Positions 34,501 to 44,390 of a DNA stretch of 64,000 nucleotides are shown piece after piece. The stretch's first letter is position 1, and every line of letters begins with the position of its first letter. A model generated the notes under the pieces. The model did no database searches. It was not told the origin of the DNA and was given only the letters and a program-made list of their open reading frames with translations. Position numbers and translations under genes: made by a program. Source of the stretch: Ramlibacter ginsenosidimutans. GTDB lineage: Bacteria > Pseudomonadota > Gammaproteobacteria > Burkholderiales > Burkholderiaceae_C. The stretch spans positions 186,001-250,000 of the forward strand of contig NZ_JAEPWM010000003.1 in NCBI RefSeq assembly GCF_016654015.1. The letters are read 5' to 3'.

Positions 34501-36381
34501 ATGTCGTATCTCGTGCTCGCCCGGAAGTACCGGCCCAAGACCTTCCTCGAGATGGTGGGACAGGAGCACGTGGTGCAGGCCCTCACGAATGCGCTGGAGC
34601 AGCAGCGGCTGCACCACGCGTACCTGTTCACCGGCACGCGCGGCGTCGGCAAGACCACCGTGTCGCGCATCCTCGCCAAGTCGCTGAACTGCCAGGGACC
34701 GGACGGAACGGGCGGCATCACCGCCGCGCCTTGCGGCGTGTGCCAGGCCTGCGTGGACATCGACGCGGGCCGCTTCGTCGACTACACCGAGCTCGATGCG
34801 GCCTCCAATCGCGGCGTCGACGAGGTGCAATCCCTGCTGGAGCAGGCGGTCTACAAGCCGGTGCAGGGCCGCTTCAAGGTCTTCATGATCGACGAAGTGC
34901 ACATGCTCACGGGGCACGCGTTCAACGCCATGCTCAAGACGCTGGAAGAGCCGCCCGAGTACCTCAAGTTCGTGCTGGCCACGACCGATCCGCAGAAGGT
35001 GCCGGTCACGGTGCTCTCGCGCTGCCTGCAGTTCAACCTGCGGCCGATGGCGCCCGAGACCGTGCAGGAGCACCTCGCGCGCGTGCTGGAGCAGGAAGCC
35101 GTTCCCGCCGACGCGCAGGCTCTTCGGCTGCTCTCGCGCGCCGCGCGCGGCTCGATGCGCGATGCGCTTTCGCTGACCGACCAGGCGATCGCCTTCGGTG
35201 CCGGCCAGTTGCGCGAAGCGCCAGTGCGCCAGATGCTGGGCAGCGTCGATCGCAGCCACGTGTTCCGGCTGATCGAGGCGCTCGCTGAAGGCGATGGCAA
35301 GTCGGTTGTCGAGATCTCCGAGGCCTTGCGCCTGCACGGCCTCTCCGCCGCCGCAGCGCTGGAAGAGATGAGCCTGGTGCTGCAACGCATGGCGGTGCTG
35401 CAGGCGGTGCCGCAGGCCGCGGATGCCACCGATGACGAATCGGCGGCGATCGCGCGGCTGGCTGCGCTGATGCCGGCCGACGAGACGCAGCTGCTGTACT
35501 CGATGTGCCTGCACGGGCGCGCGGAGCTGGGCCTCGCACCCGACGAATACGCGGCGCTCACGATGGTGCTGCTGCGGCTGCTGGCGTTCAAGCCCGGCGC
35601 GGCGGAAAAAAAAACTCTGAAGCGGCCGGCTGACGCCGGCATCGCTGGGGTTCCTGCGTCACCCCAGCCTGCGAAGAGTCCCGAACGCGCGCAGAGCCCG
35701 GGATCCGCAACAACAACGGAACCTGCCTCTGCCGGTAGGCTGGCGGTGAGCGCAGCGAACCCCAGCGTTCCTGCGTCGACCCAGCCCGCGAAATCCCCGG
35801 AAGCCGCATCCGCAGGCCGCGCCCCCGCCGCGCCCCCCGGCCACGTCCTCCCCGTCGTCGACCCGCGCCAGGCCCCGCCGCGCGCGACGCCGCCAGCGCG
35901 CCCGAACAACGATGTGCTCGGCGTGCCCGTGCGCGTGCAACCGGAGCCGCTGCGCGAAGCACCTGCGGGCGTGCCCACCGTCGTCCCCACGCCGGAAGGT
36001 GACTTCTGGCAGGCGACCGTGCAGGACCTCGTGCAGCGCGAGGCGATCGCCGCGCTCGTGAGAGAGCTCGCGCTGCAGGCTCAGCTGGTGGCGCGCGACG
36101 AGGGCCACTGGATGCTGCGCGTCGAGCGCGAATCGCTGAACCAGCCCGCGAGCCGCGAACGCCTGCGCACGGCCCTGCAGGGCGCCGGCCATGCCGTGGA
36201 GATCTCCGTGGAAGTCGGCCCCGTCACGGACAGCCCCGCGCGCCGCGCCGCAGTCGCCGCGGCCCAGCGGCAGCGTGCGGCGGAGCAGATCATCCTGAAC
36301 GATCCCTTCGTGCAGCAGATGCAGCGGGACTTTGGGGCGAAAATCGTCCCTGGCAGCATCAAACCGATCGAGAAACACTAG
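34501..36381 (+). CDS. dnaX: DNA polymerase III tau subunit (gamma by programmed slippage)
   Basis: Clamp-loader ATPase and replisome organiser. Tau is 626 aa from ATG 34501. Domains I-III: Walker [10 protein letters not shown], zinc cysteines (C-x8-C-x2-C-x2-C around CGVCQACVD), Walker [10 protein letters not shown], sensor 1 [11 protein letters not shown] Pro/Ala/Ser-rich linker (about 372-495) is followed by the polymerase-binding C-terminal domain ([14 protein letters not shown] onward). An A9 run sits exactly where the linker begins, and slippage there would end translation after 377 aa, giving a gamma-like form. The linker also contains in-frame copies of a dispersed palindromic repeat. 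ybaB follows 11 bp later. Confidence 0.97.
   Translation: MSYLVLARKYRPKTFLEMVGQEHVVQALTNALEQQRLHHAYLFTGTRGVGKTTVSRILAKSLNCQGPDGTGGITAAPCGVCQACVDIDAGRFVDYTELDAASNRGVDEVQSLLEQAVYKPVQGRFKVFMIDEVHMLTGHAFNAMLKTLEEPPEYLKFVLATTDPQKVPVTVLSRCLQFNLRPMAPETVQEHLARVLEQEAVPADAQALRLLSRAARGSMRDALSLTDQAIAFGAGQLREAPVRQMLGSVDRSHVFRLIEALAEGDGKSVVEISEALRLHGLSAAAALEEMSLVLQRMAVLQAVPQAADATDDESAAIARLAALMPADETQLLYSMCLHGRAELGLAPDEYAALTMVLLRLLAFKPGAAEKKTLKRPADAGIAGVPASPQPAKSPERAQSPGSATTTEPASAGRLAVSAANPSVPASTQPAKSPEAASAGRAPAAPPGHVLPVVDPRQAPPRATPPARPNNDVLGVPVRVQPEPLREAPAGVPTVVPTPEGDFWQATVQDLVQREAIAALVRELALQAQLVARDEGHWMLRVERESLNQPASRERLRTALQGAGHAVEISVEVGPVTDSPARRAAVAAAQRQRAAEQIILNDPFVQQMQRDFGAKIVPGSIKPIEKH
35606..35640 (+). 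promoter_or_regulatory. dnaX slippery A9 run with downstream hairpin (gamma/tau switch)
   Basis: Nine A (35606-35614) read in frame as gaa-aaa-aaa-act, containing A-AAA-AAA. A -1 shift, or one extra A in the mRNA, adds six codons and stops at TGA 35631-35633; a +1 shift, or one A lost, stops at TGA 35618-35620. From 35625 to 35640 GCCGGC-TGAC-GCCGGC forms a perfect 6-bp stem, 10 nt after the run. This matches known dnaX recoding signals: ribosomal -1 shifting with a downstream stem in E. coli, transcript slippage on an A run in Thermus. Which mechanism acts here is not decided by the sequence. Confidence 0.82.
35644..35670 (+). repeat. Palindromic dispersed repeat, arm inside dnaX linker (copy 1)
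   Basis: These 27 nt are identical to the reverse complement of 62991-63017, part of the free-standing palindrome at 62989-63070. The segment is itself a hairpin (CTGGGGT / ACCCCAG). It is in frame and encodes part of the Ala/Pro/Ser linker. Confidence 0.8.
35735..35785 (+). repeat. Palindromic dispersed repeat inside dnaX linker (copy 2)
   Basis: Starts GTAGGCTGGCGGTGAGCG and runs to ACCCCAGCG, matching the reverse strand of the right arm of the 62989-63070 element apart from a small indel, then continues with a degenerate left-arm sequence (TTCCTGCGTC, ACCCAGCC). In frame with dnaX. Confidence 0.75.
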
Positions 36382-36392
36382 AGAGACCCACC

Positions 36393-36716
36393 ATGTTCAA
36401 CAAGGGACAGCTGGCCGGCCTGATGAAGCAGGCGCAGCAGATGCAGGACAACCTGAAGAAGGCGCAGGACGAACTGGCCACCATCGAGGTGAGCGGCGAG
36501 TCGGGCGCGGGGCTGGTCAAGGTCGTCATGACCTGCAAGCACGACGTCAAGCGCGTCACCATCGACCCGAGCCTGCTCGGCGACGACAAGGACATGCTCG
36601 AGGACCTGGTGGCCGCCGCCTTCAACGCCGCCGTGCGCAAGGCCGAAGAGACCACGCAGGAGAAGATGGGCAAGCTCACCGCGGGCCTGCCGCCAGGCAT
36701 GAAGCTGCCCTTCTAA
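36393..36716 (+). CDS. ybaB: YbaB/EbfC family nucleoid-associated protein
   Basis: Small dimeric DNA-binding protein. 107 aa beginning [21 protein letters not shown], with the central beta-strands ([20 protein letters not shown]) and C-terminal [10 protein letters not shown] typical of the family. Placed dnaX-ybaB-recR as in many proteobacteria; the recR start is 3 bp after its stop. Confidence 0.96.
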   Translation: MFNKGQLAGLMKQAQQMQDNLKKAQDELATIEVSGESGAGLVKVVMTCKHDVKRVTIDPSLLGDDKDMLEDLVAAAFNAAVRKAEETTQEKMGKLTAGLPPGMKLPF

Positions 36717-36719
36717 ACA

Positions 36720-37313
36720 TTGGCAGAACCCTCCCTCCAGGCCCTGATCGAGGCGCTGCGGCGCCTGCCCGGCGTCGGCGTGAAGTCCGCATCGCGCATG
36801 GCCTTCCACCTGCTGCAGCACGACCGCGAGGGCGCGCACGTGCTCGCGCGGGCGCTGGAGCAGGCCACCACGCGCGTGCGCCACTGCAGCGAGTGCCACA
36901 CCTTCACGGAGGACGAGGTCTGCGCCACCTGCCGCAGCCCGCAGCGGGACCGCAGCAAGCTGTGCGTGGTGGAGACGCCGGCCGACCAGGCGGCGCTGGA
37001 GCGCACGCAGGCCTACAACGGGCTGTACTTCGTTCTCATGGGCAAGCTCAGTCCCCTGGACGGCATCGGCCCGCGCGACATCGGCCTGGCCAAGCTGTTC
37101 GCGCGCGCCACCAACGGCGCGGTGCAGGAGGTGATCCTCGCCACCAATTTCACCGCGGAGGGCGAGGCGACGGCGCACGTCATCGCGGAAGCATTGAAGC
37201 AAAGAGGCCTGAAGGTCACGCGGCTCGCGCGCGGCGTGCCGGCGGGCAGCGAACTCGAATACGTGGACTTGGGGACCATCGCGCACGCGCTGGTGGACAG
37301 GAGGACCCGCTGA
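36720..37313 (+). CDS. recR: Recombination mediator RecR
   Basis: Acts with RecO/RecF to load RecA on gapped DNA. 197 aa: helix-hairpin-helix ([18 protein letters not shown]), a four-cysteine zinc finger ([16 protein letters not shown]), a Toprim domain ([24 protein letters not shown]) and a Walker-B-like tail. It starts with TTG at 36720, which gives exactly the family N-terminus; there is no ATG alternative. Confidence 0.95.
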   Translation: MAEPSLQALIEALRRLPGVGVKSASRMAFHLLQHDREGAHVLARALEQATTRVRHCSECHTFTEDEVCATCRSPQRDRSKLCVVETPADQAALERTQAYNGLYFVLMGKLSPLDGIGPRDIGLAKLFARATNGAVQEVILATNFTAEGEATAHVIAEALKQRGLKVTRLARGVPAGSELEYVDLGTIAHALVDRRTR

Positions 37314-37314
37314 C

Positions 37315-37737
37315 ATGACGACGACGATCTACGCGCGCTTCACCGTCGCCTACTGGTGCGTGCTGCTCGCGGTGCTGCTGCCGTACGCCTGCTCGTACCT
37401 GGCGAAGTTCCGCGACTTCGGCAAGCCGCGCAGCCAGGGCGGCTACGACAACAACGATCCGCGTGCGTGGATGGCGCGCCTGGACGGATGGCGCGCCCGC
37501 GCCGTGTCCGCGGAGGCCAACAGCTTCGAGGCGCTGCCCTTCTTCATCGGCGCGGTGATCATCGCCCACCAGTTGGGTGCGCCGCAGACGCGCGTCGACA
37601 TCCTCGCGCTGCTGTTCGTCACGCTGCGCATCATCTACATCGCGATGTACGTGGCCGGGCTGCCGACGACGCGCTCGGCGATCTGGGCCCTCGCGTTCTT
37701 CGCGAACGTCGCGATCTTCCTCTCCGGCTGGCACTGA
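37315..37737 (+). CDS. MAPEG family membrane protein
   Basis: 140 aa, four predicted membrane helices (about 8-30, 65-85, 90-110, 120-138). NDPRAWMARLDGWRARAVSAEANSFEALPFF contains the characteristic loop after helix 1 with A-x2-N-x3-E, the glutathione-site motif of the MAPEG superfamily (microsomal glutathione transferase-like). Bacterial members are mostly uncharacterised. Starts 1 bp after the recR stop, so likely on the dnaX operon transcript. Confidence 0.82.
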   Translation: MTTTIYARFTVAYWCVLLAVLLPYACSYLAKFRDFGKPRSQGGYDNNDPRAWMARLDGWRARAVSAEANSFEALPFFIGAVIIAHQLGAPQTRVDILALLFVTLRIIYIAMYVAGLPTTRSAIWALAFFANVAIFLSGWH

Positions 37738-37872
37738 GCAGGGGCGCGCGCGAACGTCTGCACTGAGGCGGTTTGCGTTACGTGAAAACCCGCACGGGAT
37801 CGACCCGATGCGGCATCGCAGCATGGCTCTTAAGCTCGCGTGATCCCAAAGAACAATGACGAGAGGCTCCGC

Positions 37873-38907
37873 ATGCGACCCACGATCACCCGCCGCAACT
37901 TCACGCTGATGGCGGCCGCCGCCGTCGCGGCTCCCACGCTGCGCGCGCAGGGCAAGCTGGAGAAGTCCAAGCTGGCCATCGCCGTCGGCGGCAAGTCCGC
38001 TTTCTACTACCTGCCGCTGACCATCTCCGAGCAGCTGGGTTACTTCAAGTCCGAAGGGCTCGACGTCGAGATCTCCGACTTCGCGGGCGGCGCCAAGGCG
38101 CTGCAGGCGCTGATGGGCAATTCCGCCGACGTGGTGGCGGGCGCCTACGAGCACACCATCAACATGCAGGCGCGCAACCAGGCGATCCAGGAGTTCGTGC
38201 TGATGGGCCGCGCGCCGCAGATCGCGCTGGGCGTGTCGACCAAGACGCTGCCCCACTACAAGGGCCTGGCCGACCTGCGCGGCAAGAAGATCGGTGTGTC
38301 GGCGCCGGGCTCCTCCACCAACATGGTGGCCAACCTCGTGCTCTCGCGCGCCGGCATCAAGGCCAGCGACGTGAGCTACGTGGGGGTGGGCACCGGCGCC
38401 GGGGCGCTGACCGCGATCCGCTCCGGGCAGATCGACGCCATGTGCAACACCGACCCGGTGATGACGATGCTGGAGCAGAAGGGCGACGTGCGCATCATCA
38501 GCGACACGCGCACGCTCAAGGGCACGCAGGAGGTGTTCGGCGGCCCGATGCCTGCCGCCTGCTTCTACGCGCACACCGACTTCATCAAGAACAACCCCAA
38601 CACCTGCCAGGCCCTGGCCAATGCCATCGTGCACGGCCTGAAATGGCTGCAGACCGCGGGACCGAGCGACATCATCAAGACCGTCCCCGAGAGCTACCTG
38701 CTCGGCGACCGCGCGCTGTACCTTGCCTCGTTCAACAAGGTGCGCGAGGCGATCGGGCTCGACGGCATGATGCCGGAAGACGGGCCGAAGACGGCGCTGA
38801 AGGCGCTGGCCAGCTTCGAACCGTCCGTGAAGCCCGACCGCATCGACCTCGCCAAGACCTACACCAACGAATTCGCGCGCCGGGCCAAGGAGAAGTTCAA
38901 GGCCTGA
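37873..38907 (+). CDS. ABC transporter substrate-binding protein (NMT1/SsuA/TauA-like)
   Basis: Periplasmic binding protein for a nitrate/sulfonate/taurine/thiamine-precursor type importer. 344 aa. The ATG at 37873 follows GAGAGG and opens with a twin-arginine-like signal (TRRNFTLMAAAAVAAP, cleavage near LRAQ), so Tat export of a folded protein is possible. The mature part has KLAIAVGGKSAFYYLPLTISEQLGYFKSEGLDVEI, the family N-lobe. The ligand cannot be deduced. A strong terminator follows it, before the ATPase gene. Confidence 0.87.
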   Translation: MRPTITRRNFTLMAAAAVAAPTLRAQGKLEKSKLAIAVGGKSAFYYLPLTISEQLGYFKSEGLDVEISDFAGGAKALQALMGNSADVVAGAYEHTINMQARNQAIQEFVLMGRAPQIALGVSTKTLPHYKGLADLRGKKIGVSAPGSSTNMVANLVLSRAGIKASDVSYVGVGTGAGALTAIRSGQIDAMCNTDPVMTMLEQKGDVRIISDTRTLKGTQEVFGGPMPAACFYAHTDFIKNNPNTCQALANAIVHGLKWLQTAGPSDIIKTVPESYLLGDRALYLASFNKVREAIGLDGMMPEDGPKTALKALASFEPSVKPDRIDLAKTYTNEFARRAKEKFKA

Positions 38908-38945
38908 TGACAGAATGACGCCGGCCGCGCGCCGGGCATGACAGG

Positions 38946-38971
38946 ATGACCGCGCCCGCGCGGTCATTTTT
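38946..38971 (+). terminator. Terminator between the binding-protein and ATPase genes
   Basis: A perfect 9-bp stem ATGACCGCG / CGCGGTCAT with a 4-nt loop and TTTT. In an SBP-ATPase-permease operon it would give high binding-protein and lower transporter expression. Confidence 0.85.
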
Positions 38972-38992
38972 CATGAACCCAAAGAGGTCTTC

Positions 38993-39805
38993 TTGTCCCT
39001 AGCCCTGGAACTGAACGAGATCACGGTCACCTTTCGCTCGGGGGACGAGCGCGAGTCCCGCTATACCGCCGTCGCGCAGACGACGTTGCGGATCGCCGCC
39101 GGCGAATTCGTCTCCGTGGTCGGCCCCACGGGATGCGGCAAATCCACGCTGCTGAACATCGCCGCCGGCCTGCTGGAGCCCTCCTCGGGCGACGTGCGCG
39201 TGTTCGGCGAGCCGCTGCAAGGCATCAACCGCCGTGCGGGCTACATGTTCCAGGCCGAAGCGCTGATGCCCTGGCGCAGCGCCCTCGACAACGTGATGGT
39301 GGGCCTGCAGTACCGCGGCGTCACCGAGGCGGAGGCGCGCACGCAGGCCGAGGCCTGGCTGGCGCGCGTGGGCCTGGCCGGCTTCGGCGATCGCTATCCC
39401 CACGAGCTCTCGGGCGGCATGCGCAAGCGCACGGCGCTTGCGCAGACGCTCGCACTGGACCCCGACATCATCCTCATGGACGAACCCTTCAGCGCCCTGG
39501 ACATCCAGACACGCCAGCTGATGGAAAACGAGGTGCTGGACCTGTGGGCGGCCCGCAAGAAGGCCGTCCTCTTCATCACCCACGACCTCGATGAAGCGAT
39601 CGCCATGAGCGACCGCGTCGTCGTGCTCTCTGCCGGTCCGGGGACGCACCCGATCGGCGAGTTCGCGATCGACCTGCCGCGTCCGCGCGACGTCGCCGAG
39701 GTCCGCGTCGACCCGCGCTTCGTCGAACTGCACACCAACATCTGGTCGGTGCTGCGCGACGAGGTGCTCAAGGGCTACGCGCAACAGCTGAAGAAGGCCG
39801 CATGA
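38993..39805 (+). CDS. ABC transporter ATP-binding protein (SsuB/TauB-like)
   Basis: 270 aa with Walker A GPTGCGKST, Q-loop YMFQAEALMPW, signature LSGGMRKRTALAQ, Walker B IILMDEPFSALD and H-loop ITHDLDEAI. The start is TTG at 38993, preceded by AAAGAGG five nt earlier; no ATG gives the N-terminal strand. Signature and length fit the nitrate/sulfonate/taurine group. Its stop overlaps the permease start (ATGA at 39802). Confidence 0.9.
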   Translation: MSLALELNEITVTFRSGDERESRYTAVAQTTLRIAAGEFVSVVGPTGCGKSTLLNIAAGLLEPSSGDVRVFGEPLQGINRRAGYMFQAEALMPWRSALDNVMVGLQYRGVTEAEARTQAEAWLARVGLAGFGDRYPHELSGGMRKRTALAQTLALDPDIILMDEPFSALDIQTRQLMENEVLDLWAARKKAVLFITHDLDEAIAMSDRVVVLSAGPGTHPIGEFAIDLPRPRDVAEVRVDPRFVELHTNIWSVLRDEVLKGYAQQLKKAA

Positions 39806-40641
39806 AGAACGCCGGCATGCCTTCCGTGCGCCAGCTGCGCACCTTCCAGCTGCTCGTGCTGGTGGCGGCGCTGCTCGCGTGGCACCTGCTGTCGCGCAAC
39901 GAGCAGATGGCCTTCTTCTTCGGCGACCCGGTGGCCGTCGCGGGGCGCATCTGGAGCTGGTTCCTGCCCATCGGCCTGCCGCCCAACTCCGCCTTCCCGG
40001 ACGGCGTGCCCGGCAACGCCGACATCTACGTGCACCTGGGGGTGACGCTCATCGAGACGGTGCTGGCCTTCGCCATCGGCACCGTGCTCGGACTCGTCAT
40101 GGGCCTGTGGCTCGCGCTGGCGCCGGTGGCGAGCGCGGTGCTGGATCCCTACATCAAGGCGGCCAACTCCATGCCGCGCGTGATCCTGGCGCCCATCTTC
40201 GCGCTGTGGTTCGGCCTGGGCATCTGGAGCAAGGTGGCGCTCGCGGTCACGCTGGTGTTCTTCATCGTCTTCTTCAACGTGTACCAGGGCGTGCGCGAAG
40301 TCAGTCCCGTCATCCTCGCCAACGCGCGCATGCTGGGCGCCAACCGCAAGCAGCTGCTGCGCACGGTGTACCTGCCCAGCGCCACGAGCTGGGTGTTCTC
40401 CAGCCTGCACACCTCCGTCGGACTCGCGTTCGTGGGTGCCGTGGTGGGCGAGTACCTCGGCTCGGCGCGTGGCGTCGGCTACCTGATCCTGCAGGCCGAG
40501 GGCACGTTCGACGTGAACACCGTGTTCGCGGGCATCGTGGTGCTGACCGCCTTCGCGCTGCTGCTCGATGGCATCGTCGGGCGCATCGAGCGCGGGCTGA
40601 TGAAGTGGCAGCCCAAGCAGGGCGACACCGAGAAGCTGTGA
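39802..40641 (+). CDS. ABC transporter permease (SsuC/TauC-like)
   Basis: 279 aa, six predicted membrane spans. The EAA loop reads REVSPVILANARMLGANRKQLLRTVYLPSA, diagnostic of BPD-type permeases. Translationally coupled to the ATPase. With the binding protein it makes a complete importer. The stop is followed by an 81-bp GC-rich convergent gap to the mltD-like gene, in which I see no clear terminator. Confidence 0.9.
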   Translation: MKNAGMPSVRQLRTFQLLVLVAALLAWHLLSRNEQMAFFFGDPVAVAGRIWSWFLPIGLPPNSAFPDGVPGNADIYVHLGVTLIETVLAFAIGTVLGLVMGLWLALAPVASAVLDPYIKAANSMPRVILAPIFALWFGLGIWSKVALAVTLVFFIVFFNVYQGVREVSPVILANARMLGANRKQLLRTVYLPSATSWVFSSLHTSVGLAFVGAVVGEYLGSARGVGYLILQAEGTFDVNTVFAGIVVLTAFALLLDGIVGRIERGLMKWQPKQGDTEKL

Positions 40642-40722
40642 AGCGGGCCCCGGGCGGGAGTCGTCCGGCACGGAGTGGCGCCGGCGCCCGCCGACGCCGT
40701 TCGCCGGCCCGGCCGGCCGCGC

Positions 40723-42248
<1,526 letters not shown>

Positions 42249-42252
<4 letters not shown>

Positions 42253-43034
42253 CTGAACTCGTTCTTCCATTGGCGCAGCGCCGCGAACACCGCGACCGGG
42301 TCTGCCGGGTTGGCCTGCGGATCGTGTCCGTGGGCCGCCTGCGCCACGGCGGCGACGCGCGTGCGCAGGAAAGGATTGATCTCGTTCTCCACGGCGATGG
42401 TGGAAGGCAACGTGGGCTCGCCGTGCGAGCGCCTCTGCTCGCATTGTTGCCGGTAATGGATCAGCTGTGTATTGCCCGGCTCGACGGCTGTGGCAAATTT
42501 CAGGTTTGACAGCGTGTATTCATGCGTGCAGCACACCCGGGTGCGGCCCGGGAGCGCCGCGAGCTTGGCGAGCGACGCGAACATCTGCGCCGGGGTGCCC
42601 TCGAACAGCCGCCCGCAGCCGCCCGAAAACAGCGTGTCGCCGCAGAACAGCAGCGGGGCGCCATCGGCGAGGGCCGGGCTGGCGGAGTAGTACGCAATGT
42701 GGCCGGCGGTGTGGCCGGGGACGTCCAGCACGTCGAAGCGCAGGCCCAGGACCTCGATGGCGTCGCCCTCGGAGAGCCGCTCCAGCGGTTCGGGAATGCG
42801 CTCGTGCGCGGGGCCGTAGACCCGCGCGCCGGTCGCGTCGCGCAAGGCATCGACGCCGCCCACGTGGTCCGGGTGGTGGTGGGTGACTAGAATCGCCTCC
42901 AGCCGCAGGCCGTGGGCAGCAAGGTACGACTGCACCGGGGCGGCATCGCCGGGATCGACGACCAGCGCCCGCTGTCCGTCGTGCAGCAGCCACAGGTAGT
43001 TGTCCTGGAAGGCGGGCAGCGGGGTCAAGTTCAT
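42249..43034 (-). CDS. gloB: Hydroxyacylglutathione hydrolase (glyoxalase II)
   Basis: Hydrolyses S-lactoylglutathione in methylglyoxal detoxification. 261 aa, metallo-beta-lactamase fold with the binuclear site THHHPDHVGG, the GHTAGH His, FCGDTLFSGGCGR Asp, and CTHEYTLSNLKFA; the C-terminal glutathione-binding helices are present. Divergent from the methyltransferase gene with a 19-bp gap, and next to rnhA as in many proteobacteria. Confidence 0.96.
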
Positions 43035-43053
43035 GAGCGAGCGGATTATAGGA

Positions 43054-43830
43054 ATGCAGCAGTGGTTCGAGACGCCGCCTGGCAGGTATCTGCTCGCCTG
43101 GGAACAGGCCGAGTTCGACCAGGCGGTCGCCGACATTTTCGGTTACCACGCGCTGCAAATGGGCTTGCCCGGCCTGGACGCCTTGCGCACCAACCGCATG
43201 CCGCACAAGTGGCTCGCGCTCAGTGAAGCCGCGTCGGTCGAGAGCGAGGCCGAGCGCAAGCCGGACCTGGTCACCGATTTCGCCGCCTTGCCCTTCGAGG
43301 AAAACAGCCTCGACCTGGTGGTGCTGCCGCATTCGCTGGAACTGAACCTGGATCCGCACACGACGCTGCGCGAGGTCGAGCGCGTGCTGGTGCCCGAAGG
43401 CAAGCTGGTGATCTGCTGCCTCAATCCGGCCAGCCTCTGGGGCCTGCGCCAGCGGCGCGCGCACGTGTACCGGCGCCTTGGCTTCGGCGAGCTTTACCTG
43501 CCGGATGCCGGCGACTTCATCGGTTACTGGCGCTTGCGCGACTGGCTGCGGCTGCTGAGTTTCGAGGTGGAGACCAGCAGCTTCGGCTGCTACCGGCCGG
43601 CGTTCGCCAGCGACAAGTGGCTGGAGCGCTTCGCCTGGATGGACGCCGTCGGCGAGCACTCGTGGCCGATCTTCGGCGCCGCCTATTTCATCGTCGCGGT
43701 CAAGCGCGTGCGCGGCATCAAGCTGATCGGCCCGGCCTGGAAGAAGGCCAAGCGCATCGCCACCGCGCCCGTGCCGATCGCCAACCGAAACACCCGGCGC
43801 GAGGCGCGGGAACCCACCGTCATCGACTGA
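43054..43830 (+). CDS. Class I SAM-dependent methyltransferase (YafS-like)
   Basis: 258 aa, methyltransferase-11-like. DFAALPFEENSLDLVVLPHSLEL matches motifs II/III, and LREVERVLVPEGKLVICCLNP is the post-motif strand; the usual glycine-rich motif I is degenerate, so the fold is clear but activity is not proven. The ATG at 43054 follows AGGA; an in-frame ATG at 43033 would overlap the gloB start. Gene order gloB-(this)-rnhA is conserved; substrate unknown. rnhA starts immediately after its stop. Confidence 0.8.
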   Translation: MQQWFETPPGRYLLAWEQAEFDQAVADIFGYHALQMGLPGLDALRTNRMPHKWLALSEAASVESEAERKPDLVTDFAALPFEENSLDLVVLPHSLELNLDPHTTLREVERVLVPEGKLVICCLNPASLWGLRQRRAHVYRRLGFGELYLPDAGDFIGYWRLRDWLRLLSFEVETSSFGCYRPAFASDKWLERFAWMDAVGEHSWPIFGAAYFIVAVKRVRGIKLIGPAWKKAKRIATAPVPIANRNTRREAREPTVID

Positions 43831-44280
43831 ATGAACGAAGTAGAGATCTATACGGACGGGGCCTGCAAGGGCAATCCCGGTCCGGGGGGCTGGGGCGTGC
43901 TCCTGCGCTCCGGCACGACGCGCAAGGAACTGTACGGCGGCGAGCCCAGCACCACCAACAACCGCATGGAGCTGATGGCGGTGATCCAGGCGCTCGAGGC
44001 GCTGAAGCGTCCCTGCGCCGTCACCCTGTACCTCGACAGCCAGTACGTGCTGAAGGGCATCACCGAGTGGCTGCCCGGCTGGAAGGCCAAGGGCTGGAAG
44101 ACGGCGAGCAAGCAACCCGTGAAGAACGCGGAACTGTGGCGTCACCTCGATGATCTGCTCCAGCGGGGCGGCCATGTCGTCGACTGGCGCTGGGTGCGAG
44201 GCCACACGGGCGACCCCGGCAACGAGCGGGCGGACGCACTGGCCAACATCGGCTGCGAGATGGCGAAGGGACAACGCTGA
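43831..44280 (+). CDS. rnhA: Ribonuclease HI
   Basis: Removes RNA from RNA-DNA hybrids. 149 aa with the four acidic catalytic residues in place: Asp in [15 protein letters not shown], Glu in NNRMELMAV, Asp in LYLDSQYV and Asp in [10 protein letters not shown]. Follows the methyltransferase with no gap. Confidence 0.97.
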   Translation: MNEVEIYTDGACKGNPGPGGWGVLLRSGTTRKELYGGEPSTTNNRMELMAVIQALEALKRPCAVTLYLDSQYVLKGITEWLPGWKAKGWKTASKQPVKNAELWRHLDDLLQRGGHVVDWRWVRGHTGDPGNERADALANIGCEMAKGQR

Positions 44281-44390
44281 AGGGCGCCGCCCCAGCGTAA
44301 ACGGGGTGTAAAGCGCGCCCCGATGCTACATTGCCCCTTGCAATGGGTTACACGTCGCCGCACCCGTCGGCGCGAAACGGACACGGTTTC

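Noticed and set aside
40642..40722. Intrinsic terminator in the convergent gap between the permease and mltD
   Set aside because: GC-rich inverted stretches exist but no T tract follows in either direction.
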